Shown: positions 38,157-49,205, counted from the stretch's first letter. The stretch is DNA of 64,000 bases from Gibbula magus (GCA_936450465.1 OW388296.1:37290023-37354022); one strand, 5' to 3'. Made by a program: numbers and translations. The notes: generated from the sequence alone by a model not told the origin.

Positions 38157-39520
38157 CCGTATATTACAGTGTATAAGACGACTTTTTTATACCAGAAAAT
38201 AGGGGGTCAAAGAAGGGGGTCGTCTTATACACAAGGGCTATGTTTCAGAAGAAGAAATTTTTAAGCTTCATTGACGAACTCACGATGTTGAAACCGGAAA
38301 CAGCAATACAGTCAACTCATGTTTACAAAATGGAAATAAATATTTATAAATAATTATTATGTATTATTATGTTATTTTTTTATTACTATATGGAGTTAAA
38401 TACATAAAATATATTTGATAATTCATTTAAAAATAATAAGTTGACGGACCAAAAGTGGTACCAGCAGTCAAGCAAACGATCGATAAATTCAGTGACGTGG
38501 ACCAATGAAATTCTACAACTTATCAATTCATTCATGACGGGGACCAATGAAATTCTACAACTAACCTATTCATTCATAAAACTTGACAAGCTTATCTCGA
38601 TCACGTGTCATTGACGTAATGTTAATTCCAATCAGGGCAGTTATTCATTCATGTATCCGGTAATTATCTTAGCTTTGTTGTGTTCTTATCAGTAATTGGT
38701 CTGTATATCCTTCTCTGGATTGAAGTGTCAACGTTAAATAAACACGTCTTTAGCTTGAGAAGTTTACTGCATTGAGTGGCCCCTCGCTATAACACATGTT
38801 GGGAGCCATACTGACAGCCGCGTAATAGAGAATCAGCGGTAAAGCGAAACCAGAGTTGGAATGTAAAATAATGGCTTGACTTCAGCTATCAAACATTACC
38901 AACCTTTCAAGGCATTCTGCAGTATTAAATACAACTAGTTCAACTTTGTTTATAAGAAGGACAAATATTTACATCACTACGATAGAAATCTAGACATTAA
39001 ATTTTGCTTGGCTTCGGACATGCGCAATCAAGCTTGGTTATCAAAGCTCTTCGCACCATTTTTATCATATAAACACTGAAGCGACTTCTAAATCTGTGTA
39101 TGGAGTATCGGCTTTGTTTAGATGTTATAACATGGCGAATATTTACGATAGATTGTTGACTGTAGTGTTGCTAATCTCGCTTGAACTGACAAGAAAATGA
39201 CAAATCATTAACAAATAAGAACAAACACAGTAGGAAAACGTATGTAATTTTTATTTTGGTAAATTTAAAACAATTTATTTAAAAAACGAACGATTATAAC
39301 AAAACATTTATGTCATGTTACTTAAAAAATTACCGGTATCAACTTACCGTTACCAAATCTTACCAACGTGTTTTCCCATCATGGCATGTCGACCTGTTTC
39401 CACGATTGCTAGAAGGGGGGTCGTCTTATACATGAGATACATGGTTTTTACCTGATTTTAGGGGTCTGAGAAAGGGGGTCGTCTTATACACAGGGTCGCC
39501 TTATACACAGTAATATACGG
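38157..39520. mobile_element. TA-flanked non-autonomous DNA transposon (pogo/Tc1-mariner type)
   Basis: The ends are inverted repeats of about 26 bp with two mismatches: CCGTATATTACAGTGTATAA at 38157 and its complement ending in GTAATATACGG at 39520. TA lies on both outer sides (38155-38156, 39521-39522), the target duplication of Tc1/mariner-pogo elements. Internal subterminal blocks GGGGGTCGTCTTATAC occur at both ends. The 1364-bp body has no open frame above 60 codons, so no transposase; it depends on one in trans. A tandem duplication with GACCAATGAAATTCTACAAC lies near 38499-38560. Confidence 0.75.
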
Positions 39521-39802
39521 TAACATATTATGCATCGTTAGAAGAAAGAAATCAAAAACCCACTTACCGAAATCATTCCGTGTCGACAGAGGACAATGAC
39601 TCCTACACAGAATTTGACATGTCCTTTCGGATCATAAATTCTTCTCATAATTATGTACCAAAACAAAGATTTAGCTATTTCCTCGTTGCCATTATACTTT
39701 CATACAGCAGATATTCGAATTTCACTCACAGTTTAACTTTATTTGTGACCCAAATCGTCAAAAAGTGATCACCGAAGTGAAGCGCTGTGTTGTTTACATT
39801 GT

Positions 39803-39846
39803 CACGTGGCTGTTACGTCACGCTTGTTTGCCCCAGTCGACGTCAC
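39803..39846 (+). promoter_or_regulatory. E-box and two CRE-like sites
   Basis: CACGTG at 39803-39808, TTACGTCA at 39813-39820 and GACGTCAC at 39839-39846 lie in a CpG-richer stretch, about 240-280 bp upstream of a possible first exon. The promoter role is inferred. Confidence 0.3.
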
Positions 39847-40085
39847 ATCTGGTTACATCACCGGAACAAAACGATCGCGGCAAGTAAATGACGCTTTTTT
39901 TTATAATCGCAAATAATAAAATAATCTATTGTTTTAAAAATTTTATGACCTAACGGAATATCATATTGAGCACGATACTATGCATACAGATGCACATTAG
40001 TGTACAATTTAGCTTGGTTTAGTCAAACGAATTTTGGTCAATTTTATCCGGGAGTTGCGCTTTAAAACAGCGTTCGCTAAGATGC

Positions 40086-40185
40086 ATGTTGTGCGCTGCT
40101 GCTGACAGTATGGCAATAAAAAAATACTGCAGTTATTTAAGAAGCATTTTAATAACGCATGTCCTCCTGTACGGATACTTCCATG
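40086..40185 (+). CDS. Possible first coding exon (short, uncertain)
   Basis: An ATG at 40086 (or the in-frame ATG at 40110) opens a frame that reaches a strong splice donor, CATG|GTAAGT, at 40185/40186, leaving phase 1. The peptide from the second Met begins MAIKKYCSYLRSILITHVLL and is positively charged then hydrophobic, like a signal peptide. E-box/CRE motifs lie upstream in CpG-bearing DNA. A candidate acceptor, TTTGTCCTCCAG, occurs near 40329-40340, but I cannot follow a convincing second exon. No family recognised. It may be chance. Confidence 0.2.
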
Positions 40186-40189
40186 GTAA

Positions 40190-40754
40190 GTTCACAAGTG
40201 ACCATCAGTTAACCCTTAACTTGCGGGTCCCGGAATTATCCGGGAGGCTCATAGAGAAAAATGTTAGACCCCTTGGCGAGATGCGTACGTTGGACTTAGT
40301 GCATTTACCGGGTCAGTATTAATTATATTTGTCCTCCAGGCGAAATGCGAGACAAAGTGTGTCCGTGGATCGCCACATGAAAACTTGTTTACATGCATCT
40401 CGCAGTTAGCCACGATAACGAGTCTTTGTCAATGTCCGGTCGAAATATCAAGTAAAATTCACACCAAATTGCGTGTGCATTGTTGACCCGTAACGCATCG
40501 ATAATTAGCTTTACAAAAGGCCTATTTTGTCGGGATTCGCCCCGAAGCCTAATTTCGCTTGGGGCTATTTTCACCCACGTGTTTGCATTGCCTCGTGTTT
40601 GCCTCGCCCGTACTGCTATCTGCCTCGCATCTAGAGAGACGTGGAAAAAAATCGACAACACGCCTTACTCCCGCACTTCATATCATGTGAGCGAATTGTT
40701 TGTTTTCAAAATAAATACGGCAAAACTAGAAATATGTGCATTTGATGCACTGTG
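40190..40754. other. CpG-bearing non-coding stretch
   Basis: Richer in CpG than its surroundings (for example 40500-40680) with no firm feature. Overlapping open frames on both strands (40389-40661, 40480-40755) are unassigned. Confidence 0.4.
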
Positions 40755-41481
40755 ATGTTCCCCGCTCCAACTTTCAATCCAACCTAGTCATATTACCCTT
40801 ATTTTTCACTTATGCTAAGCACTATCACTAGGTCTAAGCAAATACAAAGTTTGGTGAAAAAATATTGAACGGTTTTGGAGATAGAGGCCGGAAAAGGTCC
40901 CTACCCCCAATTTGCACTAAGTTCAAATTGTTTCCATGGAAACCAGAAAGAAAAAAAATTCAGAATAACCAAAATAGCAAAAGGCACCACTCCACCACTA
41001 GGTCTAACCACATACCAAGTTTCGTAAAGAAGTACTAAATAGATTTTGAAATAGAGGCCGGAAAAGGTCCTTCCCCCCAATTTGCACTAAGTTCAAATAG
41101 TTTCCATGGAAACCAGAAAAAATAAACAAATTCAGAATAACCAAAATAGCAAAAGGCACCACTCCACCACTAGGTCTAACCACATACCAAGTTTCGTAAA
41201 GAAATACTAGATAGATTTTGAAATAGAGGCCGGAAAAGGTCCCTACCCCCAATTTGCACTAAGTTCAAATTGTTTCCATTGAAACCAGAAAGAAAAAAAA
41301 TTCAGAATAACCAAAATAGCAAAAGGCACCACTCCACAACTAGGTCTAACCACATACCAAGTTTCGTGGAAAAATATTGAACGGTTTTTGAGATATGGCC
41401 CGGAAAAGAAAGCATTTCGGAATGACGGAATGACGGACGGAGGCGAAAACATAATGTCTCCCGAAAAAATTTTCGGGGGAC
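40755..41481 (+). mobile_element. Pearl/HINE-like element with ~170-bp monomers
   Basis: Four monomers with AGGTCTAA at 40830, 41000, 41172 and 41342 (170-172 bp). They share ACCAAGTTTCGT, GGCCGGAAAAGGTCC and TTTCCATGGAAACCAG. The last unit runs into GACGGAATGACGGACGGAGG and a terminal hairpin CCCGAAAA/TTTTCGGG within 41460-41477. The left end has ATGTTCCCCG (40755), complementary to the right-end CGGGGGACAT, as expected of the subterminal inverted repeats of these non-autonomous Helitron-like elements. Confidence 0.65.
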
Positions 41482-41512
41482 ATAATTAGAAATCCATTGT
41501 ACATAGAGGATC

Positions 41513-41625
41513 TGTCTTTTCTTGACTAATACCATGTTTATCTCATCGAGTGACGTAGAAATGTTATATTTTCACGAGTGGCGCACCTAAAGAGATGAGA
41601 TAAACATGGTCAAGAAATGACACAC
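41513..41625. repeat. Short inverted-repeat (foldback) element
   Basis: Arms TGTCTTTTCTTGAC + CCATGTTTATCTCATC (41513-41547) and GATGAGATAAACATGG + TCAAGAAATGACA (41595-41624) are inverted repeats separated by a loop of about 45 bp containing TTTTCACGAGTGGCGC. It looks like a small MITE; no target duplication identified. Confidence 0.55.
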
Positions 41626-41703
41626 ATTCTATTTATTATATGAGGTTATCCTTGTAATTACGTCCGAAAAGGGTCGTTTTCTCGCCGAACGGCCGCTAGG
41701 AAC

Positions 41704-41775
41704 AGCCAATCACCACAGCAACACTGTGACGTCATAAGCCAATTCACCGGGTGAGACCATTGTTTTATGACGTCA
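41704..41775 (+). promoter_or_regulatory. Two palindromic CREs with two CCAAT boxes
   Basis: Perfect TGACGTCA at 41727-41734 and 41768-41775, with CCAAT at 41706-41710 and 41738-41742. The spacing is promoter-like, but only repeats follow downstream, so it may be the promoter of a transcribed repeat or an orphan element. Confidence 0.35.
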
Positions 41776-41838
41776 AATTATATCAGTCACTGTTCGCAGT
41801 GAAAACACAAGAGAATTAGTGAGCACAGCTCACTCATG

Positions 41839-44272
41839 ATACCCCCGCTTTTAACATTGGTAAAAAAGAAATGTTTGAAAATAGCAAAAGGGCATCAAGG
41901 TTTAAACTTTTGTATGAACAGACCATTATATATAAGTATTATTAAAGCAGAGTAAGTATTACACTTGTAAGCATGTTTTAGAAGTAAAAGTAAAAAAAAT
42001 TGAAAAATGTCATTAAATATGCAAATGAGGGTATGAAACATACAAATATGCAAATGAGGGTATGAAATATAAAAATAGAGCCATGAGCTCTGTAGCTCAT
42101 CAGGATTTGATTTATTATCTAAGGTTGAATATCTAAGTTATCTCAAGTAATACATTGTTAACAAGCAAAAAATAGGTTTTTAGATCATGACCCCTGTGAC
42201 CTGTATTTGGAGTCACAGGGTCACCAATCCTACAATTAAGAATCACCTTTGAACAAAGAGTCTCTACACAACTTTTCAGCTCTCTAGACCTTTTGGAACT
42301 GGAAAAGAAGATGAAAATAGGTTTTTGGGGTTGTGACCTCTGTGACCTCATTTGGGGTCACGGGGTCACGAAATCTACAATTTAGAATCCCCATTGGCCA
42401 AGGAGTCTGCACACAACTTTTCAGCTCTCTAGAACTTTTGAAACTGGAGAAGAAGATGAAAATAGGTTCTTAAGGATGTGACCCCGGTGACCCCATTTGA
42501 GGTCACTGGGTCACGAAATCTACAATTTAGAATACCGATGGGCCAAGGAGTCTGCACACAATTTTTCAGCTCTCTAGAACTTTTGAAACTGAAGAAGAAG
42601 ATGAAAATAGGTTTTTAAGGATGTGACCCCTGTAGGCTGTAACCCCATTTGGGGTCATGGGGTCACAAAATCTACAATTTAGAATCCCCATTGGCCAAGG
42701 AGTCTGCACACAACTTTTCAGCTCTCTAGACCTTTTGGAACTGGAGAAGAAGATGAAAATAGGTTTCTAAGGATGTGACCCCTGTGACCCCATTTGGGGT
42801 CATGGGGTCACGAAATCTACAATTTAGAATCCCCATTGGCCAAGGAGTCTGCACACAACTTTTCAGCTCTCTAGACCTTTTGGAACTGGAGAAGAAGATG
42901 AAAATAGGTTTCTAAGGATGTGACCCCTGTGACCCCATTTGGGGTCATGGGGTCACGAGATCTACAATTTAGAATCCCCATGGGCCAAGGAGTCTGCACA
43001 CAATTTTTCAGCTCTCTAAACCTTTTGGAACTGGAGAAGAAGATGAAAATAGGTTTCTAAGGATGTGACCCCTGTGACCCCATTTGGGGTCATGGGGTCA
43101 CGAGATCTACAATTTAGAATCCCCATGGGCGAAGGAGTCTGCACACAATTTTTCAGCTCTCTAAACCTTTTGGAACTGGAGAAGAAGATGAAAATAGGTT
43201 TTTAAGGATGTGACCTCTGTGACCCCATTGGGGTCATGGGGTCACGAAATCTACAATTTAGAATCCCCATTGGCCAAGGAGTCTGCACATAAAATTTCAG
43301 CTCTGTGGAGTCATTGGTTCTGGAGAAGAAGATGAAAAAGTGAAAAGTTTACGGATGGACGGACGGACGGATGGACGGACGCCGGACACCATGCCATGCC
43401 ATAAGCCCATCGGGCCTTTCAGGCCTGATGAGCTAAAAATGACAGATGTACACATCAGTGGTTTCATAACATTTGAACAATTAGTGTCTGAGTTATGAGT
43501 GGAACAAAAAGTGTGAATGGCGAGGATGAAAACAGAGAAAATTTGCATAAATTATGCAAATGAGGGTATGAAACATACAAAAGGCAGATGTACACATCGT
43601 GATGATTATATGTATCAAGTTACAAGATATTTGAACAATTAGTATTTGAGTTATGAGTGGAACAAAAACTGTGAATGGCAAAGTCGAAAAACGGAGAAAA
43701 TTTGCATAAATTATGCAAATTAGAGTATGAAACATACAAAAGGCAGATGTACACATCATGGTGATTGTACATATCAAGTTTCGTAAAATTTTAGCAACTG
43801 GTTTCAGAGTTATGAGCGGAACAAAAAGTGTGAATGGTTATAAGTCGAAAACAGAGAAAATTTGCATAAATTATGCAAATGAGGGTATGAAACATACAAA
43901 AGGCAGATGTACACATCGTGATGATTATATGTATGAAGTTACAAGACATTTGAACAATTAGTACTTGAGTTATGAGTGGAACAAAAACTGTGAATGGCAA
44001 AGTCGAAAAACGGAGAAAATTTGCATGAATTATGCAAATGAGGGTACTAAACATACAAAAGGCAGATGTACACATCATAGTGATTGTACATATCAAGTTT
44101 CGTAAAATTTGAGCAACTGGTTTCAGAATTATGAGCGGAACAAATACCGGACGGACGCATGGACGGACGCATGGACGGACGGACGGACAGACCGACGCAT
44201 GGACGGACGCACGGACGGACGCATGCACGTGCTGACCGCTATATACCCCCGACTACTTCGTAGCGGGGGTAT
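41839..44272 (+). mobile_element. Pearl/HINE-like element with ~159-bp monomers (outer, interrupted)
   Basis: The ends are an 11-bp perfect inverted repeat, ATACCCCCGCT (41839-41849) and AGCGGGGGTAT (44262-44272). The monomers have GCAGATGTACACATC at about 43443, 43585, 43744, 43904 and 44063, and all carry AATTATGCAAATGAGGGTA. They are followed by a (GGACGGACGCAT)-type tail (44150-44227) and a 3' hairpin ATACCCCC...GGGGGTAT (44243-44272). Monomer sequence also occurs at 42015-42070, and between 42077 and 43434 a second element of another family is inserted. Confidence 0.7.
42077..43434 (+). mobile_element. Pearl-like element with 145-bp monomers, copy A (nested)
   Basis: Leader with TAGCTCATCAGG (42093-42104), then about eight monomers with GATGAAAATAGG at 42309, 42455, 42600, 42752, 42897, 43042 and 43187 and a final variant at 43331. 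Monomers share GGGGTCACGAAATCTACAAT, GGCCAAGGAGTCTGCACAC and TTTTCAGCTCTCTAGA. The tail is (GGAC)n, then a hairpin AGCCCATCGGGCC/GGCCTGATGAGCT ending CCTGATGAGCTA (43424-43435), the inverted repeat of the leader. AAAAAT on both sides (42071-42076, 43435-43440) may be the target duplication. It is inserted in a monomer of the 159-bp family element. Confidence 0.75.
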
Positions 44273-44487
44273 AATAAGTTAATTTCACTGTAGCTTGATA
44301 GACAGTTTATTTCACGGATATATCCCAGTATTTCATTGCTGGTCATATAATAAATATATATCCCTGCACTTCCATATTCTCCTGTCAGATTTATGTATCA
44401 GTGCTTGATAACCGAAATGTTGCAGTTATTGTGATAAAGAAATTGATTATCCATATATCTTGGTTTTCCTGCATTTTTGTCAGACAA
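44273..44487. other. Non-coding stretch
   Basis: No feature supported. Confidence 0.4.
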
Positions 44488-44535
44488 ATTAAAATGCAAG
44501 TGGAAAAACTGTGTAGGTAGGTTCCCACCTGATTA

Positions 44536-44687
44536 GATGCTGGGTGATGACTGCTCGACCTTCAGCATCCAAAGCTTGGAGCTCCTCCTTGTGGAAGTTG
44601 GTTAGGCTGGTACAAGGAGTGGGATGGTGCAATGAGGGGTTGAGGATCCCCGACAACCCCTCCTCCGCCTTTACAGGGGTGCAGCTG
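44536..44687 (-). CDS. Coding-like exon candidate, unknown product
   Basis: On the minus strand a GC-richer segment is bounded by GTGGGTGTTGCAG at its 5' side, a plausible acceptor, and by ATCAG|GTGGGAAC at its 3' side, a plausible donor (near 44536). The frame between, part of a 79-codon open frame (44489-44728), includes ATYCRDSCTPVKAEEGL and FHKEELQALDAEGRAV, with protein-like composition. I do not recognise the family. No neighbouring exon is seen, so it may be a captured or orphan exon. Confidence 0.25.
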
Positions 44688-44879
44688 TCACGGCAGTATG
44701 TCGCTACACCTGCAACACCCACAGCCACACTTTACGACCAAAATGCCACAGCAACAGACATTAACAAGAGACATCAGGAGAGATGACTCGTCTCCCTCAG
44801 CCCCGCTTAAGTTGAATAATCAGTTTGAGCAGTATATAATTAGAACTAGAAGATATTTTTGCTCATAAAACAGATGTCT

Positions 44880-45225
44880 CCTTCTTCCCCCAATTCACTT
44901 CAAGTTATTACCTTTGTAAAAGACAAATGTACAAAATGTTGCCATGGAAACAGAAAAAAATAATGTTAAAAATGTTAAAACCCCCAAATGGCACATCTAA
45001 ATGATATGAGGAGGCAGTATACCAAATTTGGTGAGGTATGGTCAAATAGTTTTGGAGATCTGCTCCGGAAACCCTACCGTTCAAATAGACAAAGTCAAAA
45101 TTGTTACCATGGAACAAAAAAAACAATAAAATTCTCCAAAATTGAAATCCCCAAAAAGCACATCTGCATGATATGGGGAGGCTGTATACCAAATTTTGTT
45201 GAGGATTGGCCTTGTAGTCTCACAC
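44880..45225 (+). repeat. Two ~163-bp monomers of a pearl-like family
   Basis: GTTGCCATGGAAACAG (44939) and GTTACCATGGAACAAA (45102) start two units 163 bp apart. Both include GGCACATCT/AGCACATCT, GTATACCAAATTT and GAGGATTGG/GAGGTATGG. The layout resembles the 170-bp family, but no (GGAC) tail is present. Confidence 0.6.
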
Positions 45226-45443
45226 CGTAGGAATGTGTACGCCTGGAAATTGTTACTCAACGGAAGTGAACGAATTTCTCTGCGAGCTAGAGAGTCTAGT
45301 TTGTTTTTGTGCATTTGGTATAGGAATTTGTTTGATAAATTGGTTTTCAGGTACCTGTGACAAAAGATATTTCAGGCTGTAAAATAGTAGACATAAGTAA
45401 ACACAAAGTTGGTTTTAGAAATGATTAGCTGAGCAGAACTAGC
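45226..45443. other. Non-coding stretch
   Basis: No feature supported. Confidence 0.4.
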
Positions 45444-45447
45444 TTAA

Positions 45448-46253
45448 CCCATTTATGCATGACCTCTCAGATTTTCATTTAATTGTGAGAATTTATAGTT
45501 CAGCTGACAATGATTGCATCATCATATCACGTGATCAGTCATGTGAGATGCCACTCGATAAAAAAATTACGGCTGGAATTTTTGGTCATGCTTATTGAAT
45601 AAATAATAACGTTTCATCAATTTTTGGAAAGTTTTCAGACAAATACAGCCATGTGCGGGTTGATTTAGGTTCAATTACAAGGGGGGAAACCTTGATGTCA
45701 ATTTCATAATGTCTACGGACACGGGATAACATATCAGTGTTTCTCGCCATATTGAGAATAGAGCCCAGTTGAAGAGAGGTGTGAAGTGTGACTTCATAAA
45801 AAGTGTAAATGATAAGTTTTGATTTTCTTCTCATAAATTTTCAATATTTCCACATTTTACAATTTTATTTAACTCTGGTTTATTCTAAGTAATAAGACAA
45901 TGTCGTTTTGCCTCTTTGGGTTCCCGCAAATAACGGAACACCATATTATTTGCTGTAGAACATCACCGCCGAAAACAGGTGACGTAATGCACATGATGCC
46001 AAATATGGGTCAATCTTATCATGGCGGACTTTCCCGGCCGATGATGCCGATAGAATCATAAATCATATTAGTGAGTTTTCCCAAAGTTACGTAGATTGAC
46101 ATGAATGACAAATATTTTTATTATTTTAACACGATAAAACGTTTACGGCGATTCGCTCTTATGTCGCTGAAAACAGGTGAAACTGGGATATATCAACAGA
46201 GAACCAGATCATTGAATTAGCGTCCCATTTATGGGACGTCATGCATAAATGGG
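45448..46253. mobile_element. piggyBac-like MITE, 806 bp
   Basis: 16-bp perfect terminal inverted repeats CCCATTTATGCATGAC (45448-45463) and GTCATGCATAAATGGG (46238-46253), directly flanked by TTAA on both sides (45444-45447, 46254-46257). TTAA duplication with ends starting CCC is the signature of piggyBac elements. A second palindrome, GTCCCATTTATGGGAC (46222-46237), lies just inside the right end. No transposase is encoded, so movement would need one in trans. Confidence 0.85.
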
Positions 46254-46361
46254 TTAAAAGAAACCGTTTTATGCTTCCTTCATGAAAATATTTTTGCACA
46301 CATACGCGGTCAATATATTGTTTTAAAACAAACAAACAATTTTTGCAAGTATATGTCAAAA

Positions 46362-47225
46362 ATAGAGCCATGGGCTCTGTAGCTCATCAGGATTTCATTG
46401 ATTTACTATCAAAAGTTGAATATTTAAGTTATTGTTTACAAGCAAAAGATAGGTTCTTAGATCATGACCACTGTGACCCCATTTGGGGTCACACAATCTA
46501 CAATTTAGAATCCCCATTGGCCAAGGAGTCTGCACACAACTTTTCAGCTCTCTAGACCTTTTGGAACTGGAGAAGAAGATGAAAATAGGTTTTTAAACAT
46601 GTGACCCCTGTGACCCCATTTGGGGTCACGGGGTCACGAAATCTACAATTTAGAATCCCCATTACCCAAGGAGTCTGCACACAACTTTTCAGCTCTCTAG
46701 ACCTTTTGGAACTGGAGAAGAAGATGAAAATAGGTTTTTAAGTCACAGGGTCACGAAATCTACAATTTAAAATCTCCATTGGCCAAGGAGTCTGCACACA
46801 ACTTTTCAGCTCTCTAGACCTTTTGGAACTGGAGAAGAAGATGAAAATAGGTTTTTAAACATGTGACCCCTGTGACCCCATTTGGGGTCAAGGGGTCACG
46901 AAATCTACAATTTAGAATCCCCATTGGCCAATGAGTCTGCACACAATTTTTCAGCTCTCTAGACCTTTTGGAACTGGAGAAGAAGATGAAAATAGGTTTT
47001 TAAGGATGTGACCCCTGTGACCCCATTTGGGGTCACGGGGTCACGAAATCTACAATTTAGAATCCCCATTGGCCAAGGAGTCTGAACATTACATTTCAGC
47101 TCTCTAGAGTCATTGGTTCTGGAGAAGAAGTCGAAAAAGCGAAAAGTTTACAGACGGATGGACGGACGGACCGACGGACGGACGGGGCGATGACTATATC
47201 TCAAGGTATTACATCCGGGTGGGAT
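46362..47225 (+). mobile_element. Pearl-like element with 145-bp monomers, copy B
   Basis: Same leader as copy A (AGAGCCATGGGCTCTGTAGC, then TAGCTCATCAGG at about 46379-46390). Monomer marker GATGAAAATAGG at 46579, 46723, 46840 and 46985 and a final variant near 47130; one unit is 117 bp because it lacks about 27 bp of the TGTGACCCC block. It ends with (GGAC)n at 47158-47190 and then CATCCGGGTGGGATAAT, a 3' end unlike that of copy A. Confidence 0.75.
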
Positions 47226-48299
47226 AATAAATTGTCTTCAAGTACATACTCCATAAAGCTGGTATTAAAGACAACATGTATTGCGTTCGCCGCGGTTATA
47301 AGTGTATGCTGTGCTCATTAGTACCCATTAGTTCCACGCGCGCTCGGCTCTGGCACCCTCGAGGAGGTAAGTTCAGGTAACGTTACTGTAATTAGCCCAG
47401 TCCCGGGGGGACCAAGCGGTGCCAGCAACTTGGTGTGCGTCGGGACGCGTTCACGTGGTACTGTCGGGGTAGCGTCACTCTCCTTTCGTTGGTTATATTT
47501 TCTGAACCATAGGTCGCATTCTAATAATTTTTATATCATTGTAAAGACAAACATCTGGTCTTCAAATCCATATATAAATTTCAGTAGCGGGCTCCAAATT
47601 AATGATGTTATAAGGCCCAAATTAAAGACAATCCTAACAAAGTAATAGAAAAGTAAAGAAAAATCGTAGAAAATTTATTCAAAGTTCATTAGTTGCGGGT
47701 ATGAAGTAACCATTTCTGTATGGGTGCCGCGACTTGAATTTGTATTGAACGCCCGTATATTGCCCGTAATCGCCATGTAGATGCGGTATATTTCGTAAAA
47801 ACGGTACCGGAATCGCCGCCTGGTAATTCCGCCAGCAGAACTTAATTAGTGCCTATGCCAAACTACTGCTGCGAGCTGCGAGCCTGCAAATTCCGCCACA
47901 GGGGCTAAAAATGGGTAAAATATATATACGCAACTAAAGGGTTAATGGTCCTCACCATCGATAAGGAGAAGTTGCTTTGCATCGGGATCATTATGACCTA
48001 AGACGTTGGTGTGATCGTACCCCCGAATGTATCAGGGTAATGTTCAGCGAGACTCGGTCGACGTGACGGTTGAAGGGAGACAACTCACATTCGCAGCTGA
48101 TGTTACAACGTTACGATAGGACGAGCGCATTCAGCTTTGTGGTTGTTGTCACACTGTGTCTTATAATATCGCAAATGTTTCTCAGCTTGCGATTCTCACA
48201 ATTTGTATTTATTATTTGCTTATGAATGGCAAAAGTAGTCGGGTCATCACCATGGAATGACCAATCAGATGTGTCCCTCGCAGTATCTAAGATACATTG
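47226..48299. other. CpG-bearing non-coding stretch
   Basis: Includes CpG-rich parts (47330-47470, 47700-47900). No gene recognised on either strand. Confidence 0.5.
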
Positions 48300-48304
48300 G
48301 ATGG

Positions 48305-48388
48305 GAGCAGGACAAAAGCCACCTGGACAAAAGCCACCGGACAAATGTCACCTAGGACAATTGCCAACTAGGACATAAACCACCCAGT
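48305..48388 (+). repeat. Short degenerate 14-mer repeat (GGACAAAAGCCACC)
   Basis: Five degenerate units of GGACAAAAGCCACC in tandem, drifting to AGGACATAAACCACC at the right edge. Confidence 0.8.
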
Positions 48389-48409
48389 TGTTTTATGATA
48401 TTTTGTTGA

Positions 48410-48665
48410 ATATAATTGACTTTGATGAAAGCAATAGCTTTGTTGAAAAAAATGACTGTGATGGAAAAAAAACAACTTTGATGAAAAAATTACTTTCATA
48501 AAAAAAAACCTTGATGAAAAACTAACTTTTTGGAAATAACTGACTTTGATGAAAACTAACTTTGATTAATAAAAACTAACTTTTATGAAAACAATGACTT
48601 TGATCAAAAAAAATCTTTAATGAAAAAAATTATTTTTATGAAAAACATGGATGAAAACAACAAAA
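48410..48665 (+). repeat. Third block of TTTGATGAA-type repeat
   Basis: Units like AATTGACTTTGATGAAAG and TGACTTTGATGAAAACTAAC, in the same orientation as 18060-19870. It lacks the CACT...ATGAAA terminus seen at 17821 and 32634. Confidence 0.65.
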
Positions 48666-48938
48666 TCTTCTAATGTTGGAGTGTTCTGCTAAGTTTGCAT
48701 TTTTTCTTGGTATAGGTAAATAAGCACCAAACAATGCTGTTTAAGTGGTGAAATTACATTAGATGCTTTGAGGACAATTTCAGGCGCAGTTTAAGGTACA
48801 AGCTTAAGTCATGAAAAACTCTATTCTGAGAGTGGATATTGCTCATTAGTTGAAAGGCGCCACTACCATAAATTATGTATGTTCTATCATGGGCTAGCTA
48901 TTACCCAAATTATACTAAAACTATCTTCATAGAAATAA

Positions 48939-49205
48939 GGAAACTATTACACATTCACAGATATTATCCAAGATACATTAGCAGTTCAGAACATATATAC
49001 AAGTTAATTCATTAGATGAATTACTTCATTATTCAAATATTTCACATCACAGACTCATAATACATGTCACAATACATATACATTAATCCAAAGACATATT
49101 ACTTCAATATTTAGTTTGGGTATAAGGAAACTCTATTACACATTCACAGATATTATCCAAGATACATTAGCAGTTCAGAACATATATATATACAAGTTAA
49201 TTAGT
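48939..49205 (+). repeat. Direct duplication of ~80 bp
   Basis: ATAAGGAAACTATTACACATTC...ACAAGTTAATT occurs at about 48937-49012 and again at 49122-49203 with small indels (for example an extra TA in ATATATATA). Confidence 0.85.
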
